A DNA stretch of 43,187 nucleotides from Chloroflexota bacterium (GTDB taxonomy: Bacteria; Chloroflexota; Dehalococcoidia; UBA2979), in assembly GCA_009839925.1 (NCBI GenBank), contig VXOS01000006.1, forward strand, positions 1 to 43,187, given 5' to 3'. The notes under the pieces were generated by a model, which was not told the origin of the DNA, did not search any database, and saw nothing but the letters and a program-made list of their open reading frames with translations. Positions 17,156 to 24,300 of the stretch are shown in pieces. The position numbers and the translations under genes are program-made. Every line of letters starts with the position of its first letter. Within the stretch, counting starts at the first letter, position 1.

Positions 17156-18072
17156 GGCGTGCTTCCGTTCCCCGCCGGCGCGGCCTCGGAGGCCTGCTCG
17201 GCGGCGTGGTAGGAGCTGCGCACCAGCGGTCCGCACTCGGCGTGGCGGAAGCCGATCGCGTGCGCGTAGTCCGCGATCTCGGCGAACTCGTCGGGATGCC
17301 AAAAGCGATCGATCGGCAGGTGCTTCAGCGAGGGCCGCAGGTACTGCCCCACGGTCAGCAGGTCGCAACCGTGCGCGCGCAGGTCGTCGAGCACCTGCTT
17401 CACCTCGTCCAGCGTCTCCCCGAGGCCGACCATGATGCCGGACTTGGTCGTCATCTCCGGGTCGATCTCCTTGACGCGGCGGATCAGCTCCAGCGAGCGC
17501 CGGTAGCGCGCCTTCGGGCGCACCCGCCGGTAGAGCCGCGGGACCGTCTCCGTGTTGTGGTTGAGCACCACCGGCTGCGCTTCGATCACGGTTGCGAGGG
17601 CGTCCCAGTTGCCCTCGAAGTCCGGGATCAGCACCTCCACCTGCGTCTCCGGCAGGCGTCGCCGGATCGCGCGGATGCAGCCCGCGAAGATCTCCGCACC
17701 GCCGTCGGGCAGGTCGTCGCGGTTGACCGAGGTGATCACGACGTAGTCAAGGCCCAGCCGCTCGACGGCCTGTGCGAGGCGGAACGGCTCAAGCAGATCG
17801 AGCCCCTCCGGCCGGCCGGAGGTGACATCGCAGAAGCCGCAGGCCCGCGTGCAGACGTCGCCGAGAATCATGAAGGTGGCGGTGCCCGCGTTGAAGCACT
17901 CGCCGATGTTCGGGCAGCGCGCCTCCTCGCAGACGGAGTGCAGATCGTTCTCGCGCAGCAACGACTTGATCTCGGAGAAGCGCTCGCCCGCGGGGAAGCG
18001 CGCCTTCAGCCAGCGCGGCTTGCGCGGGAACGGCTTTTCCATCAGCGGCGCCACCACGCCGCGCGAGCTCAC
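17152..18072 (-). CDS. lipA: Lipoyl synthase
   Basis: The start is placed at GTG 18072, which overlaps the lipB stop (GTGA) and gives 306 residues; the track start at 18114 lies within lipB. Radical-SAM cysteines are Cys74, Cys78 and Cys81 (CTRACGFC). The auxiliary [4Fe-4S] cluster uses Cys48, Cys53 and Cys59 (CEEARCPNIGEC), and the conserved C-terminal RSSYHA supplies the serine ligand. It inserts sulfur at C6 and C8 of the octanoyl group bound to E2. Its stop overlaps the aceE start, so it is translationally chained both ways. Confidence 0.95.
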   Translation of the reverse strand: MSSRGVVAPLMEKPFPRKPRWLKARFPAGERFSEIKSLLRENDLHSVCEEARCPNIGECFNAGTATFMILGDVCTRACGFCDVTSGRPEGLDLLEPFRLAQAVERLGLDYVVITSVNRDDLPDGGAEIFAGCIRAIRRRLPETQVEVLIPDFEGNWDALATVIEAQPVVLNHNTETVPRLYRRVRPKARYRRSLELIRRVKEIDPEMTTKSGIMVGLGETLDEVKQVLDDLRAHGCDLLTVGQYLRPSLKHLPIDRFWHPDEFAEIADYAHAIGFRHAECGPLVRSSYHAAEQASEAAPAGNGSTP

Positions 18073-18827
18073 GACGCGGCTCCGGCCAGCGCCGCCGGCG
18101 CGGGCGCGTCCCACGACGCGGCGACCAGCGTGCAGCCGAACTCACGCGCGAAGGCCTCGGCAAGCGCGTCCTCGACCTCCTCCATCGCGGGCGCTTCGCC
18201 GAGCAGCCGCGCCAGCGAGGTCGCCTCGATGTCCGGGATGCCGCAGGGCACGATCCGCGCGAACCACTCGAGGTCGGTCGAGACGTTGAGGGCGAGGCCG
18301 TGGCGGCTGACGCCGCGGCTGACGCGCACGCCGACCGCGCCGAGCTTCGCGCCGTCGACCCAGACGCCGGGGCGCCCGCGCACGCGCTCGGCCTGCACGC
18401 CGAACCGCGCGACGGCCTCGAGCATCACGGCCTCGAGCATCCGCACGTAGCGGGCGGCCCCGATGCCGCGGCCGCGCAGGTCGAGAATCGGGTAGGCGAC
18501 GAGCTGGCCCGGTCCGTGGAAGGTCACGTCGCCGCCGCGGTCGGTGTGCACCACCTGCGCCCCGAAGGCGGCCAGCGCCCGTGGGGTGGCAAGCAGGTTC
18601 GAGTCGTTGCCGCGCGCGCCGAGCGTGTAGACGGGCGGATGCTCAAGCAGGACCAGCGCCTCGCCCTCGCTCCCCGCGTGCAGGCCCGCAGCCCGCGCGT
18701 GCTGCCACTCCAGCGCGCGCCCGTACTCGACGAGGCCGGGACGCCACAGCCGCACGACGCCCTCGGGGCATTCGTCGCTTGTCGTCCGGGCGTCTGCCTG
18801 GAGGGTCATGGGCTCCCCCGCGCTCAT
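18069..18827 (-). CDS. lipB: Octanoyl-ACP:protein N-octanoyltransferase
   Basis: This 252-residue LipB transfers octanoate from acyl carrier protein to the E2 lysine. Catalytic Lys161 (GAKLGAVGVRVSRGVSRHG) and Cys195 (VPCGI) form the thiol/lysine dyad, and the RGGDVTFHGPGQLV motif is at about 97-110. The second methionine (Met7, position 18809) follows GGGGGAG and could be the true start, although the spacing is short. It is the first gene of the lipB-lipA-aceE-E2-lpd-DUF6941 operon. The C-terminal Ala-rich tail is longer than usual. Confidence 0.94.
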   Translation of the reverse strand: MSAGEPMTLQADARTTSDECPEGVVRLWRPGLVEYGRALEWQHARAAGLHAGSEGEALVLLEHPPVYTLGARGNDSNLLATPRALAAFGAQVVHTDRGGDVTFHGPGQLVAYPILDLRGRGIGAARYVRMLEAVMLEAVARFGVQAERVRGRPGVWVDGAKLGAVGVRVSRGVSRHGLALNVSTDLEWFARIVPCGIPDIEATSLARLLGEAPAMEEVEDALAEAFAREFGCTLVAASWDAPAPAALAGAAS

Positions 18828-18877
18828 TTCGCCCGCCCCGCGGCGGCGCGCCGCGGGCCGCTCAGGCCAACGTATCC

Positions 18878-18883
18878 AGTATA
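18878..18883 (-). promoter_or_regulatory. -10 element for the lipB-lipA-PDH operon
   Basis: The minus strand reads TATACT (18883-18878) in an AT-rich island about 50 bases upstream of lipB. It is the best -10 candidate for the six-gene operon. No convincing -35 is visible. Confidence 0.4.
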
Positions 18884-18958
18884 TGAAGCGACCGCTGCCG
18901 GTGGGGCCACATCGTGCAGCGGGATGCGCAGGCGGCGTCGGGCCGTCGCGCTGTCCGC

Positions 18959-18964
18959 TATGCT
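18959..18964 (+). promoter_or_regulatory. -10 element for the metallo-hydrolase gene
   Basis: CCGCTATGCTCC gives TATGCT, about 50 bases before the ATG at 19016. The leader carries GAGGA just upstream of the start. Confidence 0.38.
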
Positions 18965-19015
18965 CCGGGCGGATCGCGGCCCCGACGGGCGCCCCGAACG
19001 TGAGGCGAGGAAGCG

Positions 19016-19999
19016 ATGCAGATCAGCCCATCCGTGCGCGCCGCCATGGTGCCGGACGAGAACGTGATGCACCCCGACTTCACCTCGATCTATCTCGTCG
19101 GCGCGCCGGGCGGCCAGTCGCTGACGATCGACTCCGGCGAGGCGATCGAGCGCTACCAGTGGTTCCTGCGGGGCTACCTGGCGGCGACCGAGCACGCCGA
19201 GATCGGCGTCGCCACGATCACCCACCACCACGCCGATCACTCAGGCAACCTCAAGTGGGCCAAGGAGTTCCTCGACGCCGAGATCTCGATCCCGGAAGGG
19301 GGGCGGCGTCTGCTCAAGGGCCGCATCCCCCGCAAGGTCAACCAGCTGGCCGACGGCGACGTGCTGGACATGGGCGGCGGCGTCCGCCTGCAGGTGCTGG
19401 CGACGCCCGGCCACAGCGTCGACTCGCTCTGCTACTACCTGGAGGACGAGGGCGTGCTGTTCACCGGCGACACGCTGCTCGGTTCCTCGACGACGACGGT
19501 CGGGAATCTCGGGGACTACCGGCGCAGCCTCGAGCGGCTGCTGGAGCTGCCGAACCTGCGGGTGATCTGCCCCGGCCACGGCAAGGTCGTGAACGACCCG
19601 CGCGAGCGCCTCCAGATGTACGTCGACCACCGCAACCTGCGCGAGCAGCAGATCCTCGCGGCGCTCAAGGGCGGGGAGCAGCTCAGCAGCTGGGAGATCA
19701 TGCTGCGCGTCTACGGCGACTCGATCGACACCCGCCTGCGCCGCGCCGCCGACGGGAACGTGCGCAGCCACCTCGATCAGCTCCGCGAGGAAGGCCGCAT
19801 CACCGAGTACGAGGGCAAACCGAAGCGCGCCCGCAGCAAGCGGGCAGTGGAGCGCGAGCACGAACACGAGCGCGAGCGAGACCGCATCCTCCGCGAGGCC
19901 AAACGCATCAGGGCAGCCCGCAGCCGCGAGGAGATTCGCCGCCAGGAGAACCCGCCGAGCGAGCAGTGGTCCAAGCCCCCGCTCTACGAACTCGCCTAG
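19016..19999 (+). CDS. Metallo-beta-lactamase-fold hydrolase (LACTB2-like)
   Basis: This 327-residue protein has the metal site His70-x-His72-x-Asp74-His75 (THHHADHSGN), a later PGHS, a FTGDT aspartate and PGHG, completing a two-zinc hydrolase centre. A winged-helix-like segment follows (about 220-275), as in LACTB2-type nucleases and thioester hydrolases. The C-terminus is a very charged Arg/Glu-rich helix, about 275-315, likely to bind nucleic acid or be a coiled coil. It could be an RNase or an acyl-thioester hydrolase; sequence alone does not decide. The ATG has GAGGAAGCG upstream. Confidence 0.82.
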   Translation: MQISPSVRAAMVPDENVMHPDFTSIYLVGAPGGQSLTIDSGEAIERYQWFLRGYLAATEHAEIGVATITHHHADHSGNLKWAKEFLDAEISIPEGGRRLLKGRIPRKVNQLADGDVLDMGGGVRLQVLATPGHSVDSLCYYLEDEGVLFTGDTLLGSSTTTVGNLGDYRRSLERLLELPNLRVICPGHGKVVNDPRERLQMYVDHRNLREQQILAALKGGEQLSSWEIMLRVYGDSIDTRLRRAADGNVRSHLDQLREEGRITEYEGKPKRARSKRAVEREHEHERERDRILREAKRIRAARSREEIRRQENPPSEQWSKPPLYELA

Positions 20000-20009
20000 C
20001 CGCGCGACG

Positions 20010-20081
20010 GGCTATCGAGGGCCTCCCGGCGTCGTGCACGAAACGCCCGGGGACTCGCGGGGGTCACGCCCTCTGATAGCC
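20010..20081 (+). ncRNA. Candidate folded RNA element after the hydrolase gene
   Basis: GGCTATCGAGGGC (20010-20022) pairs with GCCCTCTGATAGCC (20068-20081) over 13 base pairs with one bulged T. Inside, CCCGGCGT (20025-20032) pairs with ACGCCCGGG (20043-20051) with one bulge, enclosing a loop that itself holds CGTG/CACG. A third weak arm GAC...GTC completes a possible three-way junction. It begins ten bases after the upstream stop codon. It could be a 3' end stabiliser or terminator (no T tract), an attenuator for mmpL, or a small RNA. Confidence 0.4.
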
Positions 20082-20098
20082 GTTCCCTGATCGCCGGC

Positions 20099-20139
20099 GG
20101 CACGTAGCGGAACGTGCCAGACGGTGCCCGTAACGTGCC
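20099..20139 (+). promoter_or_regulatory. GGCACGT/ACGTGCC repeats upstream of the MmpL promoter
   Basis: GGCACGT (20099-20105) is followed by two copies of its complement ACGTGCC (20112-20118 and 20133-20139). The first pair forms a 7-bp hairpin with a 6-base loop. The repeats stop eight bases before the TATCAT -10, so they could be binding sites for a dimeric regulator of the transporter. No adjacent regulator gene is present. Confidence 0.4.
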
Positions 20140-20146
20140 TAATCCG

Positions 20147-20152
20147 TATCAT
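20147..20152 (+). promoter_or_regulatory. -10 element for the MmpL gene
   Basis: CCGTATCATTCTGG contains TATCAT, giving a leader of about 85 bases before the start codon. Confidence 0.35.
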
Positions 20153-20244
20153 TCTGGAGTCCGCACGATCCTGCTGTTGAATGGCGCTACTCCCACCGGT
20201 GCAGACACTCGGCGCGGACCCCACGCGCGCGGACGAGGATGGCA

Positions 20245-22611
20245 ATGCTCGTACGAATCGCCCGCTGGTGCTTCCAGAACCCCCGCAAGACCGTCGCCGC
20301 CTGGATCGCGGTCGTCCTCGCCACATTCGCGGCGGCCGGCGTCATCGGCCCCTCGTTCTTCGCGCAGCTCGAGGCCCCCGAGTCGGACAGCCGCAACGGC
20401 TTCGAGGTGCTCGAGGAGCACTTCGGCGGTTTCGGGAGCGGCCTCAGCGGCTCGATCGTCTTCCGCTCCGAGTCCGGCATCGACGACCCGGCGGTGCGCG
20501 GGGCGATGGAGGCGATGTTCGAGCAGGTCGACGCGTTCGAGGGCGTGAGCGTCACCAGCCCGTACCTCGCGGCGATCCCGGTCCCGGACACCGGACAGCA
20601 GACCCGGAACCTGCCTCACGCGCCCGGCCGCCCCCAGGTCAGCACGGACGGGCTGGTCGCCTTCGCCAGCATCGACCTCGCGCCGGAGCTGGACTTCAAC
20701 GAGACGTCCGCACTGGGCGGGGAGTTCGCCGACCTCGTGCCCGAGCTGCCGGGGCTGACGGTCGAGATCGGAGGCGAGGCGCTCAGCGAGTTCGAGCCGC
20801 CGCAGTCGGAGTTCATCGGGCTGGCGTTCGCCGTCGTGGTGCTGATTCTCGCCTTCGGCTCCGTGATGGCGATGGGGCTGCCGCTCGCCATCGCGGCGGC
20901 CGGCGTCGGGTTCGGCCTCGGCGTGGCCGTGATCCTCTCCAACGTGCTGTCGATCCCCGAGTTCGCGACGACGATCGGCGCGATGATCGGCATCGGGGTG
21001 GGCATCGACTACGCGCTGTTCATCGTGACCCGCTACCGCGACGGGCTCGCCGAGGACGGCGCCGTCGAGCCCTCGATCTTCCTCGCCATGGACACCGCCG
21101 GGCGGGCGGTGATCTTCGCGGGGCTGACGGTGGTGATCTCGCTGCTCGGCATGCTCTTTATCGGCCTGCCGTTCATCAGCGGGCTCGCTGTGGCCGCGGC
21201 GATCCCGGTCGCCGCCACGATGATCGCCTCCGTCACGCTGCTGCCAGCGCTGCTCGCGTTCGTGCGCGACCGGATCGAGGTGACGCGCTGGCGCGGGCTG
21301 ATCGCCGCCGGGCTGGTCGCGCTGGCGCTGCTCGGCGTCGGCCTCGGGTTCCGGCCGCTGCTGCTCGGCGCCCCGCTCGCCCTCGTCGTGCTCCTCGCCG
21401 GGTTCGTGGCGCCTCCGCTGCGCGCGATCGTCCCGAGGCGCCCTCGCGCGCCCATGGAGCAGACCTTCGCGTGGCGCTGGAGCCGCCTGGTGCAGCGCCA
21501 CCCGTGGTTCGCGCTGGCCGCCGGCGTCGCGATGCTGCTCGCGATGGCGTCGCCGGCGCTCTCGCTGCAGCTCGGCTTCGCCGACGAGGGCAACTACCCG
21601 GAGGAGACCACGACGCGTCGCGCCTACGACCTCCTCGGCGAGGGCTTCGGGCCGGGCTTCAACGGGCCGCTCCTCGTCACAGCCGAACCGCGGACCGAGG
21701 GTGATCGCGCCGTCATCGAGCCGCTGGTCGCGACCCTCTCGGCCACCGACGGCATCGCCTCCGTGAACGGTCCGCTGCCCAGCGACTTCGCGAATCCCGC
21801 GAACGCAGCCGCGTACATCGTGCAGGTCTACCCGGAAACCGCTCCACAGGATCCGGCCACCGCCGATCTCGTCGACCGCCTGCGTTCCGAGGTGATTGCC
21901 GCCGCCATCGAGGGCAGCACGCTGGCGGTCAACGTCACCGGGTTCGTCCCGCTGGGCGTGGACTTCACCGACTACCTGGCCACGCGCACGCCGGTGTTCT
22001 TCGCGGCGGTCCTCGTGCTCTCGTTCCTGCTGCTGCTGATCGTCTTCCGCTCGATCCTGGTGCCGATCAAGGCCGTGATCATGAACCTGCTCTCGATCGC
22101 CGCCGCCTACGGAGTGGTAGCCGCCGTCTTCCAGCACGGCTGGATGGGCGCCCCGATCGGCGTCGCCGCGGGCCCGATCGAGCCGTTCATCCCGATGATG
22201 CTGTTCGCCATCGTCTTCGGACTCTCGATGGACTACGAGGTGTTCCTGCTCTCGCGGGTGCGCGAGGAGTACGACCGCACCGGCGACGCGGTTGCCTCGG
22301 TTGCGGACGGCCTCGCCTCGACGGCGCGGGTGATCACGGCCGCGGCGGCGATCATGGTCGTCGTCTTCGCCAGCTTCGTGTTCGAGGACAACCGCAGCAT
22401 CAAGATGTTCGGCCTCGGCCTCGCGGTCGCCGTCTTCCTCGACGCGACCGTGGTGCGGCTGCTGCTGGTGCCCGCGGCGATGGAGCTGCTGGGCGCGCGC
22501 AACTGGTGGGTGCCGGGCTGGCTCGACCGGCTGCTGCCACGGCTCACTATCGAGCACGGGGCGCAGCCCGATCCGGCCGCCGTGACGACCGGCGGAGACG
22601 CCAGCGACTGA
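20245..22611 (+). CDS. MmpL-type RND transporter
   Basis: From ATG 20245 this is 788 residues. That start is chosen because GAGG lies six bases upstream; the ATG at 20239 overlaps the ribosome site too closely. It has the RND layout of one helix, an extracytoplasmic domain and five to six helices, all repeated once. The proton-relay Asp-Tyr motifs of MMPL proteins are present in both halves (GIGVGIDYALFIVTRYRDG and GLSMDYEVFLLSRVREEYD). A hydrophobic stretch around 350-395 separates the halves. MmpL proteins export lipids or small hydrophobic molecules across the cytoplasmic membrane. No accessory MmpS or lipid-synthesis gene is adjacent, so the cargo is unknown. Confidence 0.9.
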   Translation: MLVRIARWCFQNPRKTVAAWIAVVLATFAAAGVIGPSFFAQLEAPESDSRNGFEVLEEHFGGFGSGLSGSIVFRSESGIDDPAVRGAMEAMFEQVDAFEGVSVTSPYLAAIPVPDTGQQTRNLPHAPGRPQVSTDGLVAFASIDLAPELDFNETSALGGEFADLVPELPGLTVEIGGEALSEFEPPQSEFIGLAFAVVVLILAFGSVMAMGLPLAIAAAGVGFGLGVAVILSNVLSIPEFATTIGAMIGIGVGIDYALFIVTRYRDGLAEDGAVEPSIFLAMDTAGRAVIFAGLTVVISLLGMLFIGLPFISGLAVAAAIPVAATMIASVTLLPALLAFVRDRIEVTRWRGLIAAGLVALALLGVGLGFRPLLLGAPLALVVLLAGFVAPPLRAIVPRRPRAPMEQTFAWRWSRLVQRHPWFALAAGVAMLLAMASPALSLQLGFADEGNYPEETTTRRAYDLLGEGFGPGFNGPLLVTAEPRTEGDRAVIEPLVATLSATDGIASVNGPLPSDFANPANAAAYIVQVYPETAPQDPATADLVDRLRSEVIAAAIEGSTLAVNVTGFVPLGVDFTDYLATRTPVFFAAVLVLSFLLLLIVFRSILVPIKAVIMNLLSIAAAYGVVAAVFQHGWMGAPIGVAAGPIEPFIPMMLFAIVFGLSMDYEVFLLSRVREEYDRTGDAVASVADGLASTARVITAAAAIMVVVFASFVFEDNRSIKMFGLGLAVAVFLDATVVRLLLVPAAMELLGARNWWVPGWLDRLLPRLTIEHGAQPDPAAVTTGGDASD

Positions 22612-22650
22612 GTGACAGCGGAGCGGCTCGCGCGCCTGCCTCGCCGCCCC

Positions 22651-23613
22651 TTACCCCAGCCGCCGCAGCTTCTTGATACTGCGCAGCTCCCGAGGCGGAT
22701 CGAGGTGCTGGCCGCGGATCGTGTAGGCCGCCTCGGCGACGTAGATGTCGCCCCGTGAATCGACCGCGATGCCGTGCGGGGCGATGAAGCGGCCCGCCTC
22801 CTCGCCCTCCTCCGGGTGGCCGAGGCGCGCGAGCAGCTCGCCCTCGCGGCTGAGGATGCTGACGCGATGGCCGACGCCGAGCGCGCCCTCCAGGCGCGCG
22901 AAGCCGTTCAGCTCGCCGATGTAGATCAGGCCGTCGCCGCCCATCGTCATGCCGCAGGGGCGGTGGATGTTGTTCCACATCGCCAGCGGATCGCCTTCGC
23001 GGTCGAAGACCTGCACGCGATGGCTCTCGCGGTCCGCGACGTACAGCCGGTCCTGCTCGTCGATCGCGAGGTTGTGCGGCACCATGAACTGCCCGACATC
23101 GATGCCCGCCTCGCCCCAGGACAGCTCGTACTCGCCCTCGGCGGAGTAGCGGTGGATGCGCGCGTTGCCGTAGCCGTCGCTGATGAAGATCGAGCCGTCG
23201 TGCGAGGAGACGGCGGCGTCGGTGGGGCGGTTGAAGGGATCGCCGCTGTAGGCCTCGGCGGAGACGCCCGGCTCGCCGATGGTCAGCACCAGCTCGCCCT
23301 CGCGGGTCCACTTCGTGATCGTGTGGGAGCCGTCGTCGGCGCAGTAGAGGAAGCCGTCCGGCCCAACGCTGATCGCGTGCGTGCGGTCCGTGAACACGCC
23401 CTCGCCGAAGGCGCGCACGAAGCCCCCATCCGGATCGAGGACGACGACGGGGTTCGCGGGCTGCCTCGTGAGCAGGTAGACCAGATCCTCGGCGTCGACG
23501 GCGACGCCGGCGCACTCGACGAGGTTCATGCCCGCGGGCAGTCGCTCCCACGCCGCGAGCGCCACGTAGCGGAACGCCCCGGTCCCGAGCTCGACCGAGT
23601 CTGTCGCGACCAT
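22651..23613 (-). CDS. NHL-repeat six-bladed beta-propeller protein
   Basis: This 320-residue protein is built from NHL repeats. They are visible as the recurring pattern 'P.gia.D..g.iYvaD..n.ri..f...G', for example VPHNLAIDEQDRLYVADRES and APHGIAVDSRGDIYVAEA. It resembles the peptidyl-alpha-hydroxyglycine alpha-amidating lyase-like branch, but no catalytic assignment is safe. No signal peptide is seen, so it is probably cytoplasmic. The ATG has a GGGGG-rich site upstream. It is convergent with mmpL. Function unknown; a ligand-binding, lactonase-like or scaffold role is possible. Confidence 0.78.
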   Translation of the reverse strand: MVATDSVELGTGAFRYVALAAWERLPAGMNLVECAGVAVDAEDLVYLLTRQPANPVVVLDPDGGFVRAFGEGVFTDRTHAISVGPDGFLYCADDGSHTITKWTREGELVLTIGEPGVSAEAYSGDPFNRPTDAAVSSHDGSIFISDGYGNARIHRYSAEGEYELSWGEAGIDVGQFMVPHNLAIDEQDRLYVADRESHRVQVFDREGDPLAMWNNIHRPCGMTMGGDGLIYIGELNGFARLEGALGVGHRVSILSREGELLARLGHPEEGEEAGRFIAPHGIAVDSRGDIYVAEAAYTIRGQHLDPPRELRSIKKLRRLG

Positions 23614-23686
23614 GGCGCACCCCCTCGCCTGCAGCGCGAGTATGGCACGCCGGCGAGGCGGGGCGCGGGCGCGCTGCCCTCGAGGC

Positions 23687-24109
23687 TCAGTCGCCGCTCA
23701 CGCTCCAGAGGTGGCGGCCGACGGCGAGGGCAACGACGACGAAGAGCGAGTCGACGAGCGGGAAGTAGATGACGTGCGAGGTCACCGCCTCGCCGGTCTC
23801 GCTGTCCGGGTTGAGCGTCCAGATCCAGCCCCAGAAGAACAGCGTCGTGAGCACGATCGAGCCGTAGAAGAGGACGCTGACCCCGACGGACTCGAGCGTT
23901 GCGGGCTCGCCGCTCCCGAGGTCGCGCCACCGTAGAGAGCTCACCACGAGCGCCACCAGCGTCGAGGCCGCCATGAACCAGTTGATCACCTCCCACACCG
24001 GGTAGTCCGGCGAGCCGTCGTGGTAGACGGGCGTGAGAATCAGGTTCACCGCCACGGCAACCGCCGTCGCCACGAGCAGCACCGCCAGCAGCCGCTTCAC
24101 CATGTCCAT
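23687..24109 (-). CDS. Small integral membrane protein, four predicted helices
   Basis: The track start at 24211 lies beyond the likely promoter. ATG 24109, preceded by GGAAGG, gives 140 residues beginning MDMVKRLLAVLLVA. Four hydrophobic segments are visible at about 5-25, 40-60, 75-95 and 115-132. I do not recognise the family. There is no obvious catalytic motif, and the WTLNPDSETGEAV loop lies outside the helices. It is a single gene with its own promoter. Confidence 0.65.
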   Translation of the reverse strand: MDMVKRLLAVLLVATAVAVAVNLILTPVYHDGSPDYPVWEVINWFMAASTLVALVVSSLRWRDLGSGEPATLESVGVSVLFYGSIVLTTLFFWGWIWTLNPDSETGEAVTSHVIYFPLVDSLFVVVALAVGRHLWSVSGD

Positions 24110-24140
24110 CCTCGTGCCTTCCTTCCCCCGACTCAAGGAT

Positions 24141-24146
24141 GGTAGC
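24141..24146 (-). promoter_or_regulatory. -10 element for the small membrane protein gene
   Basis: The minus strand reads GCGCTACCATCC, giving TACCAT about 32 bases before the ATG at 24109. It fits the gCTAnnnT pattern. Confidence 0.38.
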
Positions 24147-24194
24147 GCGCTTTCGCGAGTCCGGGCGCGGGCGTTGTCGCCTGCACGGGCGTGA

Positions 24195-24200
24195 TACAAT
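24195..24200 (+). promoter_or_regulatory. -10 element for the fused permease
   Basis: GTGATACAATGC contains TACAAT. Transcription should start near 24207, leaving a structured leader of about 94 bases before the ATG at 24301. Confidence 0.45.
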
Positions 24201-24206
24201 GCTGTC

Positions 24207-24300
24207 ATCACGTTGCAGTGCCCAACGAGCGGAGGACTCCCAATTCGGGAATCCCGGCAGAGTCCTTGCTGCGAACGGCTGACAACGAGTGGTGTAGCCC
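24207..24300 (+). promoter_or_regulatory. Structured leader of the fused permease, riboswitch-like
   Basis: CGTTG (24211-24215) can pair with CAACG at 24223-24227 or with a second CAACG at 24283-24287; both copies lie in the repeated word CAACGAG. Between them AGGACTC (24233-24239) pairs with GAGTCCT (24260-24266), extended by AGC/GCT across a small internal loop. The second CAACGAG adjoins the only weak ribosome-site-like sequence (GAGTGG), so the alternative helix could control translation. It matches no riboswitch class that I can recall. Confidence 0.4.
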
